Below are positions 43,320-55,679 of a stretch of 64,000 nucleotides of DNA, in pieces. A model generated the notes under the pieces. That model did no database searches. It was not told the origin of the DNA and worked only from the letters and a program-made list of their open reading frames with translations. This stretch comes from Gracilaria gracilis. Its lineage: Eukaryota; Rhodophyta; Florideophyceae; Gracilariales; Gracilariaceae. The stretch covers positions 372,001 to 436,000 of the forward strand of contig JARGSG010000050.1 of the NCBI GenBank assembly GCA_030374805.1, read 5' to 3'. Made by a program: the position numbers and the translations under genes. Each line of letters starts with the position of its first letter. Positions within the stretch are counted from its first letter, which is position 1.

Positions 43320-45260
43320 TATTAGGGATCCTGCATGTGCAGGGAGTGCGAAGGGAGTGTATTCTACAGTTTTAGGGGTCGAAATAGTGCGAGCACAACA
43401 CATATACGCACTTCTCACTGTAACTTTTATTTGGAGGTGCAGAAATAAAATATATAGACTGGAGTCACGTGCTTCATGTCTGGCATTTTGCACCCCATGT
43501 ACCATCGTTTTACTCTTAGGCTCTCTTTTGCCTCATTTGCGTTTGCATGGGAGTTACATAAGGCCCAGCGTGCTAGGTATAGGTATTTGGCCCAGATGAA
43601 GTTGGCTTTTATTGTGATGCGGAACACGTCTCCGGCGCACCTGCGTTCGGTTAGTGCGCCGCACCGCTGCTTCTACTCAAACTGTGGGTCACCTTCGTGC
43701 AGGTGCTCGTATCCTTTCTGCCGCTAAGGCGATTGCTGAACCTAGTGCCCACCGCGTGCGCACTGGTGCTCGTTGCGTTGTGCGTAGCGCTAGCGCCGTA
43801 TATTGCGCATTTCGCACGGCCATCACCGCGCTCGTGAGGCACTCAACACCCTTCGCTGAAAAGCCTCCAGATATGTACTAGCCTTCGGTCAATAGAACGT
43901 TCCAACAACACTTAGATTTGTACAGAAGGGGTTTCTATTTGTGATTCAAATGCTCCTTTCAGTTCGTACGCGAAGTTCTTCACTTCAGTACCACATAATT
44001 AACATCCGTCACGTCACAGTAGCGACGCACATCGAATCAACTCGCGGGGAACTACTTGCGCCGCAGAGGGCAAAGCTCTTTTCGTTAGACATCTAGAGAT
44101 CGTTTTCAATTGGAGAACAGCAGTCATTCGGGTTAAGTGTAGGACACAAAACAGAATCAGTGCTTCTGTAAATCTATCTCACTTCGAGACAACAACACTC
44201 TACCGCTGCTTACGAGTACTACGTGCGCCAAACTTCACGTCATCCGTGCACTACTGACAAAATTGTGACAGCCAGGCGTACAAACTGCCTCGCAAATGAA
44301 ACCGATTGTGCAAGCCACGTATCTTTACTTTGAGCCAGTTCGAATCTTCTGGGCACTCTCGAACAATGGAATTTCGCCTAGACGAATCTCGGAAGGAACT
44401 TCAGATTGAATCTGAAGGTTTTGAGAGACCTATCCGTTAGGTAAGTCCGCCTCAGGAACGGTCAACGCCTTTTTCATAACCTCAGCCTAAAGAGCTTCTC
44501 TAGTTTCTTCTGGGAGAGAAATAACACTCTCTATTGGATACATATATATAAACTTGCTTCATTAGATTTCAACGACAATCATATGATTTTCTGATATCGT
44601 GACGAAAGCCTGGATTCTTTGGTGGCATCATTTCCTTTTGTTCACGAAACACGTACTGTGTTTCATTGCCAATATCTTACGCTTATGAAAGGAACGACAG
44701 GATTTGATGACCACGCTTGTAGCGACAAACGCACATTTAAGCACTGTTACACTATGCACGGAATGATGATAGTTTACCTGGGTTAGAATAGATTGCATTC
44801 ATCTGCTGTGCGATATCGGCTGCTTCGAAAGTACGACTGACATGAGAGAGTGCGGGAAACTCCATTTCGGACGTATCTGGAGCCTCACTCACAGTAGCCG
44901 CAATCGCAAGTCTGCGCCTTACGTTTGCACTCCCTTTTCAATTTCACTACCAACGAGTATGAACACGGCTTTTCTCATCCTTTATCTTTGGCTACCTCCT
45001 CGAGACTATCACAAAACTTCGCTTCACACACCACTGGGTAAATCCCAAGCTTGCCATAAGCATGAGGCATCCGCACAGCTGAATCGCACTTGCGGATATA
45101 GTGCACGTATACACTTTAAACACACATTTTTAACTACTTGCCTTCCAAACTGAAATGGAGTGTTGAAGTATCAATTCCTTCTTGTGCTGATTTCCAATAT
45201 CGAGGGAATAGAACTCATGTCCTCGGATCTCTATCCAGTGAATGCGACTTGTATCCCATC
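43320..45260. other. Left part of the inserted segment, no gene recognised
   Basis: Frames of up to about 140 codons overlap in conflict. An alanine/arginine/valine-rich stretch at 43,650-43,880 has an open plus frame of 75 codons without a domain match. From 43,900 to 44,840 there is nothing I can name. Confidence 0.4.
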
Positions 45261-45264
45261 TGTA

Positions 45265-46729
45265 TCAATTCTTTCCTCCCGTGTCCGGTGCGTGAAGATC
45301 TGTGTCTATGTCTATGTTCTCTGCAATACATTCGACGTCTGTATCGTCCGACGGGATACCAAGCGTAAACAAGTCTTTCAGATACTGGACGCCCTTTTCA
45401 ACTCGGTCCTTGAGCCAACTATTTTCCCACTTACCAGCCGTCGTACCGCAGAACTCTGCTTGGGCCGTCAGCATAGCACGAGATCACGAGCAGGCACGAT
45501 AAACCGCAAGTGCTGCATTTCTGATTGCATACCCCAGGTAAGACCATAGACGGGTTTTCACGCGTTCATCCAATACAATCGGCACCCAGACAGGTTGGTA
45601 GTAATGTTGAGCAACGAACACAACGAGAAGCAATTAAGTCAGTCCTTTGCGACTCACGTTGGAGCAAAGAGCAAGGCATCTTAGACCCATGTTTCCGATT
45701 AGGCAGGCCATACTTAGAATCTGCACCAACATGGTGACGCTACCATGCTCTCGTGCAATGGCCTCGAGCGGGTCAATGAGGATTGCCCCATAGCAAATGC
45801 AAATAAGAAACCAGATAACCAAGATACTCATGTCTGCCATAAACAGCATTCGACGCAAAGTCATGATGCGATAAGCAATCATGAAGTACCGAACGCATTT
45901 GAAAACAAGAGAAACAGCAATTGCATAGATGCAAAACAGTGTGAAAACACCAGCAATCGGTGAAGCATGATAAAGTTGATTCTCAACGTTCTGCAATCCA
46001 CGTAGACCACTCTCAATCTCCGGAATGATAACATCCACAGTCTTATTGGCTAGGTGCTCGGGCACTGAACCTCCTTTAGCGGCTTCACTGAGAACCAGGT
46101 CCCGAAGGTAGGGATGGAGGTACTTGTCTTGAAGCTCCAGTCGCTTTCTGTTTCAAGACCTGTATTTGTCTTGCATATCATGAATCCTGGAACAGAGTTT
46201 TTTAGCTTGTTTGGTAAGCAGCATAATCTGCTGCCTCTTTGCCTTCATCCCTGCCTTGGCTCGATATAGTTCTTTGATATGAGACTCTTTCTGCCTTGCC
46301 TCCCAGCTCCTAGCCTCGCCAATTTTTTTTTTGATCTTCTAGACTCTTCTGTCTTAGAAGGAGCTTCTCAATACCCCCTTTAAGAGATACCACAGGTTTC
46401 TCAACCGCACCATTCTGTTGAGGAAGATCCTGTTCAATATGAAGCAATTCGCCTAAGGACATACCGTCAATTTCTTCGTCTGCGCATATGAGACATGACA
46501 AGAATGAAGTCAGCCACATGATATGAATATCCAAACTTCATAAACATGCAGCCTGTGTATGCAAAACTCCTATAGACTTACCTGTGTGATCTACATGGTG
46601 CCGATGAGCGTTTGATATGGATGCGAGGGTCAGAATAAAACATGCGAGAAGAACGCATCGCACAAAGCAGCTCGCTGATTGCACGCGTGACATACAGATA
46701 CAGAATGCCACCACAACGAAATAGTTCAA
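45265..46729 (-). CDS. Hypothetical secreted or membrane protein gene with introns
   Basis: The first exon (ATG at 46729) encodes a signal peptide (MNYFVVVAFCICMSRVQS plus a second hydrophobic stretch). It ends CACAG|GTAAGT near 46,580, and the second exon starts after GCGCAG near 46,482, giving a GT-AG intron of about 100 bp that keeps frame. The next part is a charged coiled coil. A run of ten A residues (46,322-46,331 on the complement) shifts the frame; with nine the coil would stay open, so this may be a sequencing slip or a real mutation. Downstream, 45,634-46,065 encodes at least three membrane helices (VFTLFCIYAIAVSLVF, MSILVIWFLICICYGAILI, MLVQILSMACLIGN). A GTGAGT near 45,660 may begin another intron leading to an acidic C-terminus ending at 45,265. 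No family recognised. Confidence 0.5.
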
Positions 46730-47120
46730 GAGGTGGTAAAAAAGAACTACGCAGGAGTTACGAAGAAAAGCAGCAACAATTTAGACCCAGGAATGATAAC
46801 GTTTCTCACCAACCATCATGGCATCTTTGCATGATGGAAGAGACAAACGTTTTGCGGCACATTCGCATGTTTAGGATGATGAATTCGACACCTGAAGAAC
46901 AGAAGACACAAAAATGTGAAACACATCGTTTCGTGCTAAGCAGAGCTTTGCGCTCTGTTTCGAATTGAAAACGACAGTAAAACCAGACCACTGCATAATT
47001 GAACGTTCTTGAAAAAAACTACTCTTGTAGTCATGTAGTGTGCTCCACGGAGATAGAGCCTCACACTTAGAACGACCTGTCGCCGTGAGCAGCACCTTCA
47101 TTGCACCAGCTCCGATCCGT
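46730..47120. other. Spacer between the membrane-protein gene and the HemW relic
   Basis: Short frames on both strands without resemblance to known families. It would hold the promoter of the minus-strand membrane-protein gene, but I see no clear motif. Confidence 0.35.
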
Positions 47121-47214
47121 TCAAAAGCTGACGAGTCTGTATATTTTGCATTCGTAAGGACAAAATGTTATCCATGTGGTAACACTTAATCTGCGACGAA
47201 ACGTGGGGGATGTG

Positions 47215-48360
47215 TCACCATGGAGCTCTTGAATGTTTTGGTTCTGTACTCTGAGGTTTGACGTGCTTCCATATGGCATGCCGGAGCAAATCGGTCCCAA
47301 TAGAGTTCTCAAGCAAGGCATCTTCCTCACTGAGGTGCACGACATCACCCTCTGCACCGCAGGATTCGAGAACAAAAAGATGTTGGTCCACAAGATGACT
47401 ACATTGCTGCACTGCATTTTTAAGGCGATTCTCCGCCTCGGGCTCAAAGATGGCTCTAACATGCTGAAAGTTGACACCATCAGATATCAAACGGAATCTG
47501 TTGATAAGATATTCTTCCATACATTCAACATGAATATGTACACGAACACCCTGAAATGCGGCGTGTCGTAGCAACTGCAGTTCGTCTAGGGTTGGTGAGC
47601 TTTCTGTAAAACCGTGCAGCCTATTAACATACTCCCGATACTGACTTAAGAGGTGAGGTCTCGCGAAGCGAACGTAGTCGATGAGACTGGTAGCTCCCAG
47701 TCCGAACGCGAAGAAGGACTGGTTGTTCCAGTACGCAAAGTTGTGGCGTGATCGAAAGTCGCGCTGCGGATGTACTCTGGAAAAGTTGCTAGCTTCTTAA
47801 TGATGGTAGCCGGCGTTAGAGAGCGTTTCGAACGCATAGGTAATAAGGTCGAGAGACACGTTAGAGATGGAGGCGCCGCGGAGCACATCGACAGCAGCGG
47901 CTATGTGGGTTGGGGAGTGCACGCGACGGGTGAGCCTAAGCAAGCGCAAGTCGAAAGTCTGAGCGCCGACCGAGGCATGATTGACGCCGGCTAGGGCGAA
48001 GTGACGGGCGGTGTGAAACGAAAACGTGGCCGGGTCCATCCCACAGGTGAACTCGAGGAGCGGCCAGAAAAACACATACTTCCGCAGGGTTTGCGGAAGG
48101 CTTTGCAGCAGTTGTGGATGCAACAGCGAAGGTATGCCACCTCCGAGATAGAGCGTGAACCGTTGCGGGCTCGGGCGGCGATACAAGTGGAAGAGAGCAG
48201 AAATATGGCAATGCAGCAGCTAAGCGTACTCGGCGTGCAGCGGCGGAGGTCACGCGGCAGGACACTGCGTAGTGACGATTACGGTAAAAGCGTAGTACGC
48301 GCAGCGCTGCGAACAAAGGAAAGGTGGAGGTACACCAAGGTTGACGGCAGCGGCGGGAGC
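47215..48360 (-). pseudogene. hemW: HemW/RSAD1-like radical-SAM protein, pseudogene
   Basis: Fragments in order match HemW (formerly HemN-like, the haem chaperone family): LCSQRCAYYAF near 48,290, which resembles the CxxxCxxC iron-sulphur motif but with Tyr at the third Cys; TLYLGGGIPSLL near 48,150; HFALAGVNHASVGAQTFD near 47,990; NVSLDLI; then NAGYHH followed by stop and EASNFSR (family: YEISNFAR); and RSRHNFAYW near 47,740. The catalytic-barrel stretch between NVSLDLI and AFETLSNAGYHH, roughly 70-80 residues in intact proteins, is missing. There is a frame change near the CxxxC block and an in-frame TAA at 47,797-47,799. The C-terminal winged-helix region continues to 47,215. A host gene relic that cannot encode a working enzyme. 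Confidence 0.8.
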
Positions 48361-49049
48361 GGCGGGCGTGGCGACAGCAACGCTAGTCGCGCTGATGCCA
48401 TGATGGAGCTCAGGTCTGAGTACTTGAGCACGAAGATGCGCGAGCGCAGCATGTGTGGAGGCGGCCGCTCTTGGACAGAATAAAAGGACTCACACGTGAC
48501 TGACGAGACGGGGCCAACTGATTGGCGCTCTGACAGTGGCTTACAGCGCGATCAGTGGATTGCTCGCGCGGCTGTGCGCGCACGAGGTCGCAGCATCCTA
48601 GCGCCAGAGCTCGTGCGCGGCGCTGCAAGCGAGGCAGCCTAACCTTATGTCACCCAGGAAGTCGGAATGGCGCGTGTGTGCAGCCGGCTACGACGCGCGC
48701 CGCGCGGGGCCGCATTGGTGCCTTCTGGCCTCTCTCGCTGCTGCTGTTCGCACCCCGCCACCGATGTGCAGCCGTCTGACCGTGCACGGCCGTATTAACT
48801 GCTTCATTCAGTACGACTGCTCTTTTGCTCCGCTGCAGGTGGGCGACTTGTGGTGTCGCCGTTGCTTGCGCCTTCCTGCCCATCACAGCTTCTGCCCGTG
48901 TTTACGCGTGTTATGCATCTCAACCGCGAGTACAAGATGCCTGCTGCTAGCTGGTCACTCGCGCCTCCCGACCCAGCCGTTCTTCCAATCGATCTCAATG
49001 CACCGTCGCCTCTGAAGTTTAGCCTGTCACGCTCGTCCCCCCGAACCTC
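48361..49049. other. GC-rich spacer between HemW and MYST relics
   Basis: The two relics are divergent. GC-rich sequence with frames in all registers may include the lost 5' ends of both genes and a shared promoter. I see no specific motif. Confidence 0.35.
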
Positions 49050-49877
49050 ATTTTGCGCTATTCAGTCTCCATCTCCTTCGTGGGCCGCTAAAAGCGCGTG
49101 GACAGATAAGCCTACGCCCACGAGCTCGTTCGAGGAACCCTGGCCAAGTTCAACGCCTTCAAGAAAGGTCTTTCGTCCTATGTCACCGCAAAACCTGAGG
49201 TCCAGCTCACCAAGGCTCGAAGACGCGCAAAGGACGCTTCCAAACCCGTCTCCAAAAATCTGTACGTGCAAGACCTCGCTCACATGGAACTTGAACAGCT
49301 CAAGAAGTTCAAGACCAAGAGCATCTCAAAAGTTATTCTCAGTCCTTATTTCATTGACGCATGGCACCATTCCCCGTTTCCGATCCCTGACAATGTTCTC
49401 AAGCTGTACGTTTGTGGCAAGTGCCTGCTCTTTGTCTTTACCCAACTCCCTTTCTCTCTGTTTCTCTCCAGTTACACATGGAACACTTCTTCAGGGTCTT
49501 TTCTTTACGAAAACATCGACCGACGTATTTATGTGTACGAGACAGACTCAATAGCGAGCCCACGCTACTGTCAAGTTCTTTGCTTACTTGCCAAACGTTT
49601 CGTCGATCACAAAACGCTCTTCTGAGACGGTACTCCTTTCTTGTTCTACTTCGTTACTCACAAGGGCGAACTAGCTGGATTTTTCTCAAAGTAATGCCCA
49701 ACAATACACTCCAAGTTCCACGTCGCTTGTATTCTAACCTTTCCGCCTCATTCGAAGCAGGGCATTGACAAGCTGCTCATATCGCTCATCTACGAGCTCA
49801 CCAGCAGGGGGCGTGAGACTGCTAGGCCAGAGCATCCCTTATCCGATCTGATTCAGCTCAGATATCGCAGTTACTGA
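49050..49877 (+). pseudogene. MYST-family histone acetyltransferase (Esa1/Tip60/MOF-like), pseudogene
   Basis: One plus-strand frame carries a chromo-barrel remnant (SFVGR, stop, KRVDR near 49,070-49,110) and then the MYST HAT domain: FIDAWHHSPFP near 49,360, KLYVCGKCL (first half of the C2HC finger), IYVYETDS, YCQVLCLLAKRFVDHKTLF near 49,570-49,620, GTPFLFYFVTHKGELAGFFS, and HVACILTFPPHSKQGIDKLL (acetyl-CoA-binding loop region). Four in-frame stops are seen: two in the chromo barrel, TGA at 49,623-49,625 and TAA near 49,682. The second half of the zinc finger is missing or replaced by a pyrimidine-rich stretch ending CTCTCCAG, which may be a 38-bp intron. These enzymes acetylate histone H4 on lysine 16. 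Confidence 0.8.
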
Positions 49878-50590
49878 TGTTATGCCATTGTATTTCAAAA
49901 ACAGAACACAAAGGGCCCTAATCCGTGAGCTGAATGCTCAGCATGGTATCTCAATGAATGATAAGCTGAACCACGCTATTCATCATGATATGAAAACTTT
50001 GCCGTAAGATTTCGTGCTAACTGGTGGACGATATAGTGGCATACATTCTGGATATACCATCACAAGAAAATAGTGAGATATTGTGTACCGCTGCACATTT
50101 CATCACTGAAATAGCCCTGTTTTGTGAGCATCTAACTTCTGTTTGTGTTCTTTTATGTGACCGTGACAGCAACCATTCGTACCGAAGCGTAATCCAGGCA
50201 TTTGATATGAAAAAGTAGGCGTATGCTACAGGAGCTTAAATCGGAGTTACTCTCAAGAACTAACGATTGTGGTTGTTTCATTTATGAGTTTCACTTGCAC
50301 TCCAGATCCCATTATGTGAGTTTGCTCACAAATTCTCCTATCTCAAGTACTTGACCAAGAGGTTCATATTATTTTGCTAGCACACACTTTCACGCTTTAG
50401 GGATTTATGATGCATGTATGCAAAGTACCGAGTCTGGTACTGTTCTCAAGATAACGGTTTATTCACGAAAATCCACAAGTGAGTTCGGCAACGGACTATC
50501 AGAATTATAGAGGCGAACACTAGTACAATACGGGGGAGGAAAACATAACTCTCTCGCAAAACCCAATCGTATTGTACAAAGCAATTATCC
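49878..50590. other. No gene recognised; one hairpin
   Basis: AT-richer spacer. Near its end, CACTAGTACAATACGGGG at 50,518 starts with CACTA, the terminal motif of CACTA transposons, and carries the inverted repeat listed next. I found no matching inverted end to the right. Confidence 0.35.
50523..50577. repeat. Inverted repeat, 10-bp stem
   Basis: GTACAATACG (50,523-50,532) pairs with CGTATTGTAC (50,568-50,577) across 35 nt. It lies next to CACTA at 50,518 and could be a subterminal repeat of the transposon to its right. Confidence 0.7.
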
Positions 50591-50597
50591 GCAGTTT

Positions 50598-52385
50598 CTA
50601 ACGCCATCCCCTCAATGATTTTGAACCTCTTCTCGCTTTCAATGGTGTGATCCTTGAGCGAGGGAGTGGAGGAGGACGTGGACCATACCTTTTCGTTTCA
50701 AGATGCCTTTGAGATGAGAACTGCTTATCGCGCATATTACATTGTGTCCGCCTTTCCACATCTAGAGGCAATCTTTCTATCTCAGTTTGGGTTTGTCGTC
50801 CCGCATCACTTAACAATGGATGAATGATTGAAGCTCTATTTTCATCCTCCGTGGGGAAGGCCGTGTGCGAAATTGCGTTTTCTCGGAACTCCAAAGAACT
50901 TCCTTCCCTGTTGAGGCAGTATCCCGCTCTTTCACCAAAACCTTCGACTTGAGACCTTTTGAATGGACTTTTTACGCTACATGTAAGCGTGCTAGAACTG
51001 TTTTGATGAGTTCTAGTTTTAATGTTGTTTTGCTGTACAACATACTCATTGGCTTCAATCGCTTCTCCCATACAATAGGACGGTGTCATATTGCGAGCTG
51101 ATGTCAGAAGCGACCTATTTTTCGGACAAATATTCGAGAGCCCTCTAATCTGGTGAGTCACTCCATCTTGTGAAAAAGGTACACTTTCAGGTTCTAACTG
51201 CAATCTATTGTTCCGTTGAATTGAATCACCATCTGTGACACCTGTTTCAAGAATAATGGCGTACACCGACGACTGGTTTGGGTTTGCACCCCCAGCTAGC
51301 GTACACCGACGACTGGTTTGGGTTTGCACCCCCAGCTAGCGTACACCGACGACTGTTTTGGGTTTGCACCCCCAGCTAGTGCCGCGGGGCTTGTTGGGGG
51401 AAATTGAAGTTGTGAGAGTACGTTGAGCAGGAGCAACCGAGGATGTACAGTTCAACAGTGGCTGTTTTCCAGCTAGTGCTGCAGGACTTGGAGTAGAAGG
51501 TAGTTATGAGTTTGATTGAAGAACATTCCTGTGGGGGGATGAAAACGTTGGTAGTACGCGGCCTTGAGCGTGAGTCACCGCAGAAGGTGGTGCTGATGCT
51601 GGTGGATAATATGGATGGCGCCCAGGTGAGGACAAAGGCAATGTCAGTCTTACGCTTTGAGATGTGCGATTTGAAACTGCTACTGACTCGTTTTGTTGTT
51701 GATTTGTATCCATGAGTGAGTATTCAACATTTGTGTGCAGGTGAGCGGGAATGGAGGGATGTAAGAGAGGCGGTGCTGTTGAATCACTCCGCACCGCAGC
51801 ACTACGTGCTACTGAGGTACTTAAGTCAAAAGCAGGATTGAATGTACCTGAGTTGGATCCACGAGCTGCATTTGAGGGTTTTGCAGTTCTTCTTGCAGTC
51901 CTCTTCTTCGATTTCATTTTATCTGCGATCAGCATTCGTATTGCCCATTGACCCGAAGCTTGAGCAAAAACCATCAAGTCAACTGTCTTTGCAGCTTCAC
52001 GAACAATAACCTCACAGGTTCTGGGGTACTTCGAATATGCTTGCTCCCAAGTCATTGCACCGACGACATCGGGACCAAGATGGTAGTAGAGAATCCCTTC
52101 TAAGCTTCGAAGTGCATCGCAGTTGAGGCGTTCGTTTTCAACTTCATTGGGAAATTGCATGCGTTTGGCTTCATGGGGTGGCCTCCTTTAATTATACGTA
52201 TCTATTTCTTTCCGCATCCAAGCGGCAACGCTCAATTTTCTTCGAAAATCTGTGCCTTGTCTGGGCTTTGGAATTCTGTGAAGGTAAGTTTGAGGAAGAA
52301 GCACCCGGAGACTCTCCGAAAGCTCTCGAACTTGTTCTTTCACACCCATGATGAGTTTTTTTTGGTGGTTTAGAATCTCTATCAC
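50598..52385 (-). pseudogene. Partner ORF of the CACTA/Plavaka-type element, unknown function
   Basis: Minus-strand frames read from about 52,385 to 50,598. The upstream part has a helical domain (MTWEQAYSKYPRTCEVIVRE, then AQASGQWAIRMLIADKMKS) followed by a basic stretch and a long S/T/P/N/Q-rich disordered region, continuing past a 40-bp tandem repeat into another disordered, basic tail (RPPPLPRSRITPLKARRG). Frame changes lie near 51,500 and at the repeats. A helical leader (VKEQVRELSESLRVLLPQ) at 52,240-52,360 may be an upstream exon. It is divergent from the transposase at 52.66 kb, as DNA-binding accessory proteins of CACTA elements often are. I recognise no domain. Confidence 0.45.
51261..51380. 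repeat. 40-bp tandem repeat, three copies
   Basis: Three consecutive 40-bp units starting GTACACCGACGACTG at 51,261, 51,301 and 51,341. The first two are identical; the third differs at two positions. As 40 is not a multiple of three, each unit shifts the frame of the minus-strand ORF it lies in. Confidence 0.95.
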
Positions 52386-52658
52386 ATCGCCAGCCCCTAT
52401 CGCGAGTGGAGTCCATCTCAGAGTATCAGAGGAAGACGGGACTTATTCCAGTGCATGCATCAGAATATCTTGTTTGGACGGAGAAGCCTTCAAAGGGAAG
52501 AAGTTCTCAAAATACTATCTATTTTTCTCTTGTAAGTGCGCAAAATATGGTATACATATTGCTGACCAAGTGAAATGGAAAGGCACTCTCATCTGACTTT
52601 AGTCCTTACCGAGTGCATGGAACTTGTTTTCGAAAACATTGTGTCATAAGGATGGAGA

Positions 52659-55600
52659 ATGAGCAGCCCCGATTACGCATGTCCGCCGTGGTTTGAATGT
52701 CACTGTCCCCTAGGAACACCGGTTTGTAGGACTACTATGCTCGGGCACAGAAGAAACGCGAATAAGAGGCGAGCAGATATGGGACGTGGCCCCTTTAAAG
52801 TGGGGTCCCAAGTGAGCAACTGTGCACAAGAGTATCATTTCGAAATATATGAATCTCTGGTAGAACATGATACAGATGGAGAATCCGTCAGTACTGCAAT
52901 GGTGTGCTCAAGGACGTTCACCACTTCCTCCCGGTTCATTGCATTCCAATGGATTGGCAATCCGGGAATCGGAACTTCTTCAGTCATCGGTATACGTATT
53001 CAATGAGAACCAAGAAAATGAGAATGAGGAATTTTCTCATCACTCAAGGACGATGCCAGAACAAAAGAATGCATCACGCACGGGAAACGATGAGGACGAA
53101 GAATTGGAGGTTGTAACGGATATTTTTCCATCCAAATGAACCGCCGCATTTTGTAGAATGCAACGAAGCTACGTTTGCGAGTTTAGAAGCTCAATCTTTT
53201 AATCAATCGGCACTGTCAAACTACTTCGATACTGAAAATGTCAGTGATGGATATCGGCTTGCTGAAGAGCAGGAATCAGTGAATTTGACTTGGATACGAG
53301 GTAATAAGCAATGGGTTGACCTGTTTTACAAGCACGCGCTCTCAAATTCTGTGATGGACGACTTATTGAAAGTGATTAGTGCGCCAATGAAGGATTGGAA
53401 CACATTCATGGATATCATGGGGAGGGTGGTTGGATTAACTTCTTCAGAAGAGAAGTACGATACTTGTCGCGGTCATTGCTGTTTTGCCACTCTCGAAAGG
53501 GCAAGTCCAGCGTTGCGGTGCACCATTTTTGGCAAGCAGAAGCCAGAGAAAGGTGAGGGAAAGGCTTGGTAGTTACAAGTACATCCCGCTGATTCCACGA
53601 ATAAGGCGTATGGTGGCAAATGAGAAACAATTTTTGCAGCTGTACGGGTACATTGCAAATAGAGATCCCGAACCTGGCTTATTACGTGATTACTTTGATG
53701 TTTCTCTTTATCACGAACTGTCTAATCGAATCTTTGAAGAGGAAGATATATCTTTCGATGTGTACATAATGGTATCGACTGATGGATTTCAAGCTTTCAA
53801 GAACAGGAGTGGGGGATGTGTGGCCACTGGTGGCAGTTTTGCTAAACTTGGCTCCTTCTCAGAGATACCAGGTTCATAACGTCCTTCCACTTTCAATTAA
53901 TACCGATGAAAGCCAGCCTAAGGACTTGCAGTCATACTTCATACCCTTAGTGAATGAAGTGTTACAAAGCCAGAAAAACGGTGGTATCCTAATGCGCTTT
54001 TTCGATGGCAAACAAAGAAGGGTGAGGATACATTTGCCTCTAGTCACAACGGATTTAGCAGCATTAATGAAAGTGGCAGGGTTGGCCGGGCACAAGGCAA
54101 GATTCCCATGCCGCTATTGTGAAATAAGAGGTGTCTATTCCTCACATTACTACTATCCGTTGTGGATATTTTCTGAGAGATCTATAGAGAGCCCATCCCA
54201 TACCCGACCATATTTCATCATTTCGTCCGACATTAAGAACCCGGGAATCTATCGAAAAGATTTTTGACCAACTTGATAACGCCTCAAACAAGCGTCAACG
54301 ACAGAAGGTCGTTACCGACACTGGAATTCAGAACAGATCTGTGATACTTAGGTTGCCAACAATGATTCCTTATCACTCGTTCCCGATTGACATAATGCAC
54401 CTTTGTTACAACGTGCAATGGCATTTACTGGAGTTTATACTCACCAGCGATTCTGAGGCGTGTGTTCTCAGCAACACAACTGTGAAAATATTAGATGAAG
54501 AGATTGTCTCATTCAAGAATGGTGTTAATCCGCAATTATCCTCATCTCCAAGACCACTCACTGCCTTCAGGCAATGGAAAACTGCAGAGCACAAGCAGTT
54601 TACATTGTGCTATATGTTGATAATTTTCGACGGCTTCATTTCGCCACAGTACCTGGACGTTCTCCACCGCTTCGTACAAGTAGTGGACATATGCTTCTGG
54701 ACCTCAATCCATTCAGACGAAGTGGGAGCAACTGCGTTCTATAGTTGAAGAGTTCATTCAGGATTACGAGCGATACTTTGTGCGCCATAACTTGTCTAGG
54801 GTTCGTCTTGCAAAATATGTTTTCCATCTACTGCTCTATCTACCAGAGAGCCTACAAATTTGTGGCCCACTACGAAACACATCTCAGTACTGGGTAGAGA
54901 AGTATATCGGCTGGATTAATCGAGCGGCCGCTGCTATATACAGAAGGCTCATGTTTGCCGAAAGTTACAGGGCGTTTTACAGTGTCCCCTTTCGACGTCT
55001 CAACTAGGGAGGAGAGCGCAGTGGCGTACGGTGTCTACGAACTTAAGGGACCATATGTAAATGGGAAACTGGGGAGAAATGGGACAACGTGGTTCAACGA
55101 TTCGCAGGGCTGCTTTCTGGTTACTTCTCACGAAAGCTCTCTTTGTCTAGCGCAGATGCTAAAAGACTAGTTGCACGTGTTGTTGATATAAGGTTCGCAC
55201 GTCGCCTGAGGTACAACCACGGAGATAACTCTTCTAGAAGTGTCTGCACATCAAGGCACTTGTAGGCCCTCTTCTTACGTGGCTGTCGAAATTGCAAGTA
55301 TCAAGTGCAGCCTGGAATGTCTATTATGCTTGTATAGAAGGCATTATCAGCTTTATCTTCGAGGAGGAAGTAGTGCAGTCGTTCGGGTGCTCTCAGCAGT
55401 ACACAGTTTTTTTTGAGTTCTTGGGCGTCTGGAATGGAACGGGGGGTGAGCATGATCAACTATACCTACGTCGTCGCCGTGAACAGGCATTCACGAGAGA
55501 AAATGCCGAAGATATTTCTATCCTGAGGAGACATATCGGCGTCGTTGAACACAGATATCCTTCAACACTTGCAGGTGGAGCAAGTGGGAGAGGTGCCATT

Positions 55601-55678
55601 CGCACGTACTTCATTGACTCAAGGCTGCGGTGTGACTTTCTCCTGAATCCCACGAAGGCGTCTTATGGACGGGTCTAA
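52659..55678 (+). pseudogene. CACTA/Plavaka-type transposase (Tnp2, Transposase_21 family), broken
   Basis: The reading frame starts at about 52,659 with a cysteine-containing head (CPPWFECHCPLGTPVC, zinc-finger-like). The catalytic region shows IMVSTDGFQAFK (first Asp block) near 53,770, PKDLQSYFIPLVNEVL near 53,920, TTDLAALMKVAGLAGH and FPCRYCEIRG near 54,040-54,130 (second acidic block and zinc pair), then YHSFPIDIMHL near 54,370 and a long C-terminal region with LDVLHRFVQVV and ISILRRHIGVVEH to 55,678. This order is that of the Tnp2 family in fungal Plavaka and plant CACTA transposons. At least five frame changes break it, near 53.1, 53.5, 53.8, 54.25, 54.75 and after 55.0 kb. Confidence 0.7.
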
Positions 55679-55679
55679 T

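Noticed and set aside
51261-51380. Possible CRISPR array
   Set aside because: The three 40-bp units are directly adjacent with no spacers, and the window is eukaryotic.
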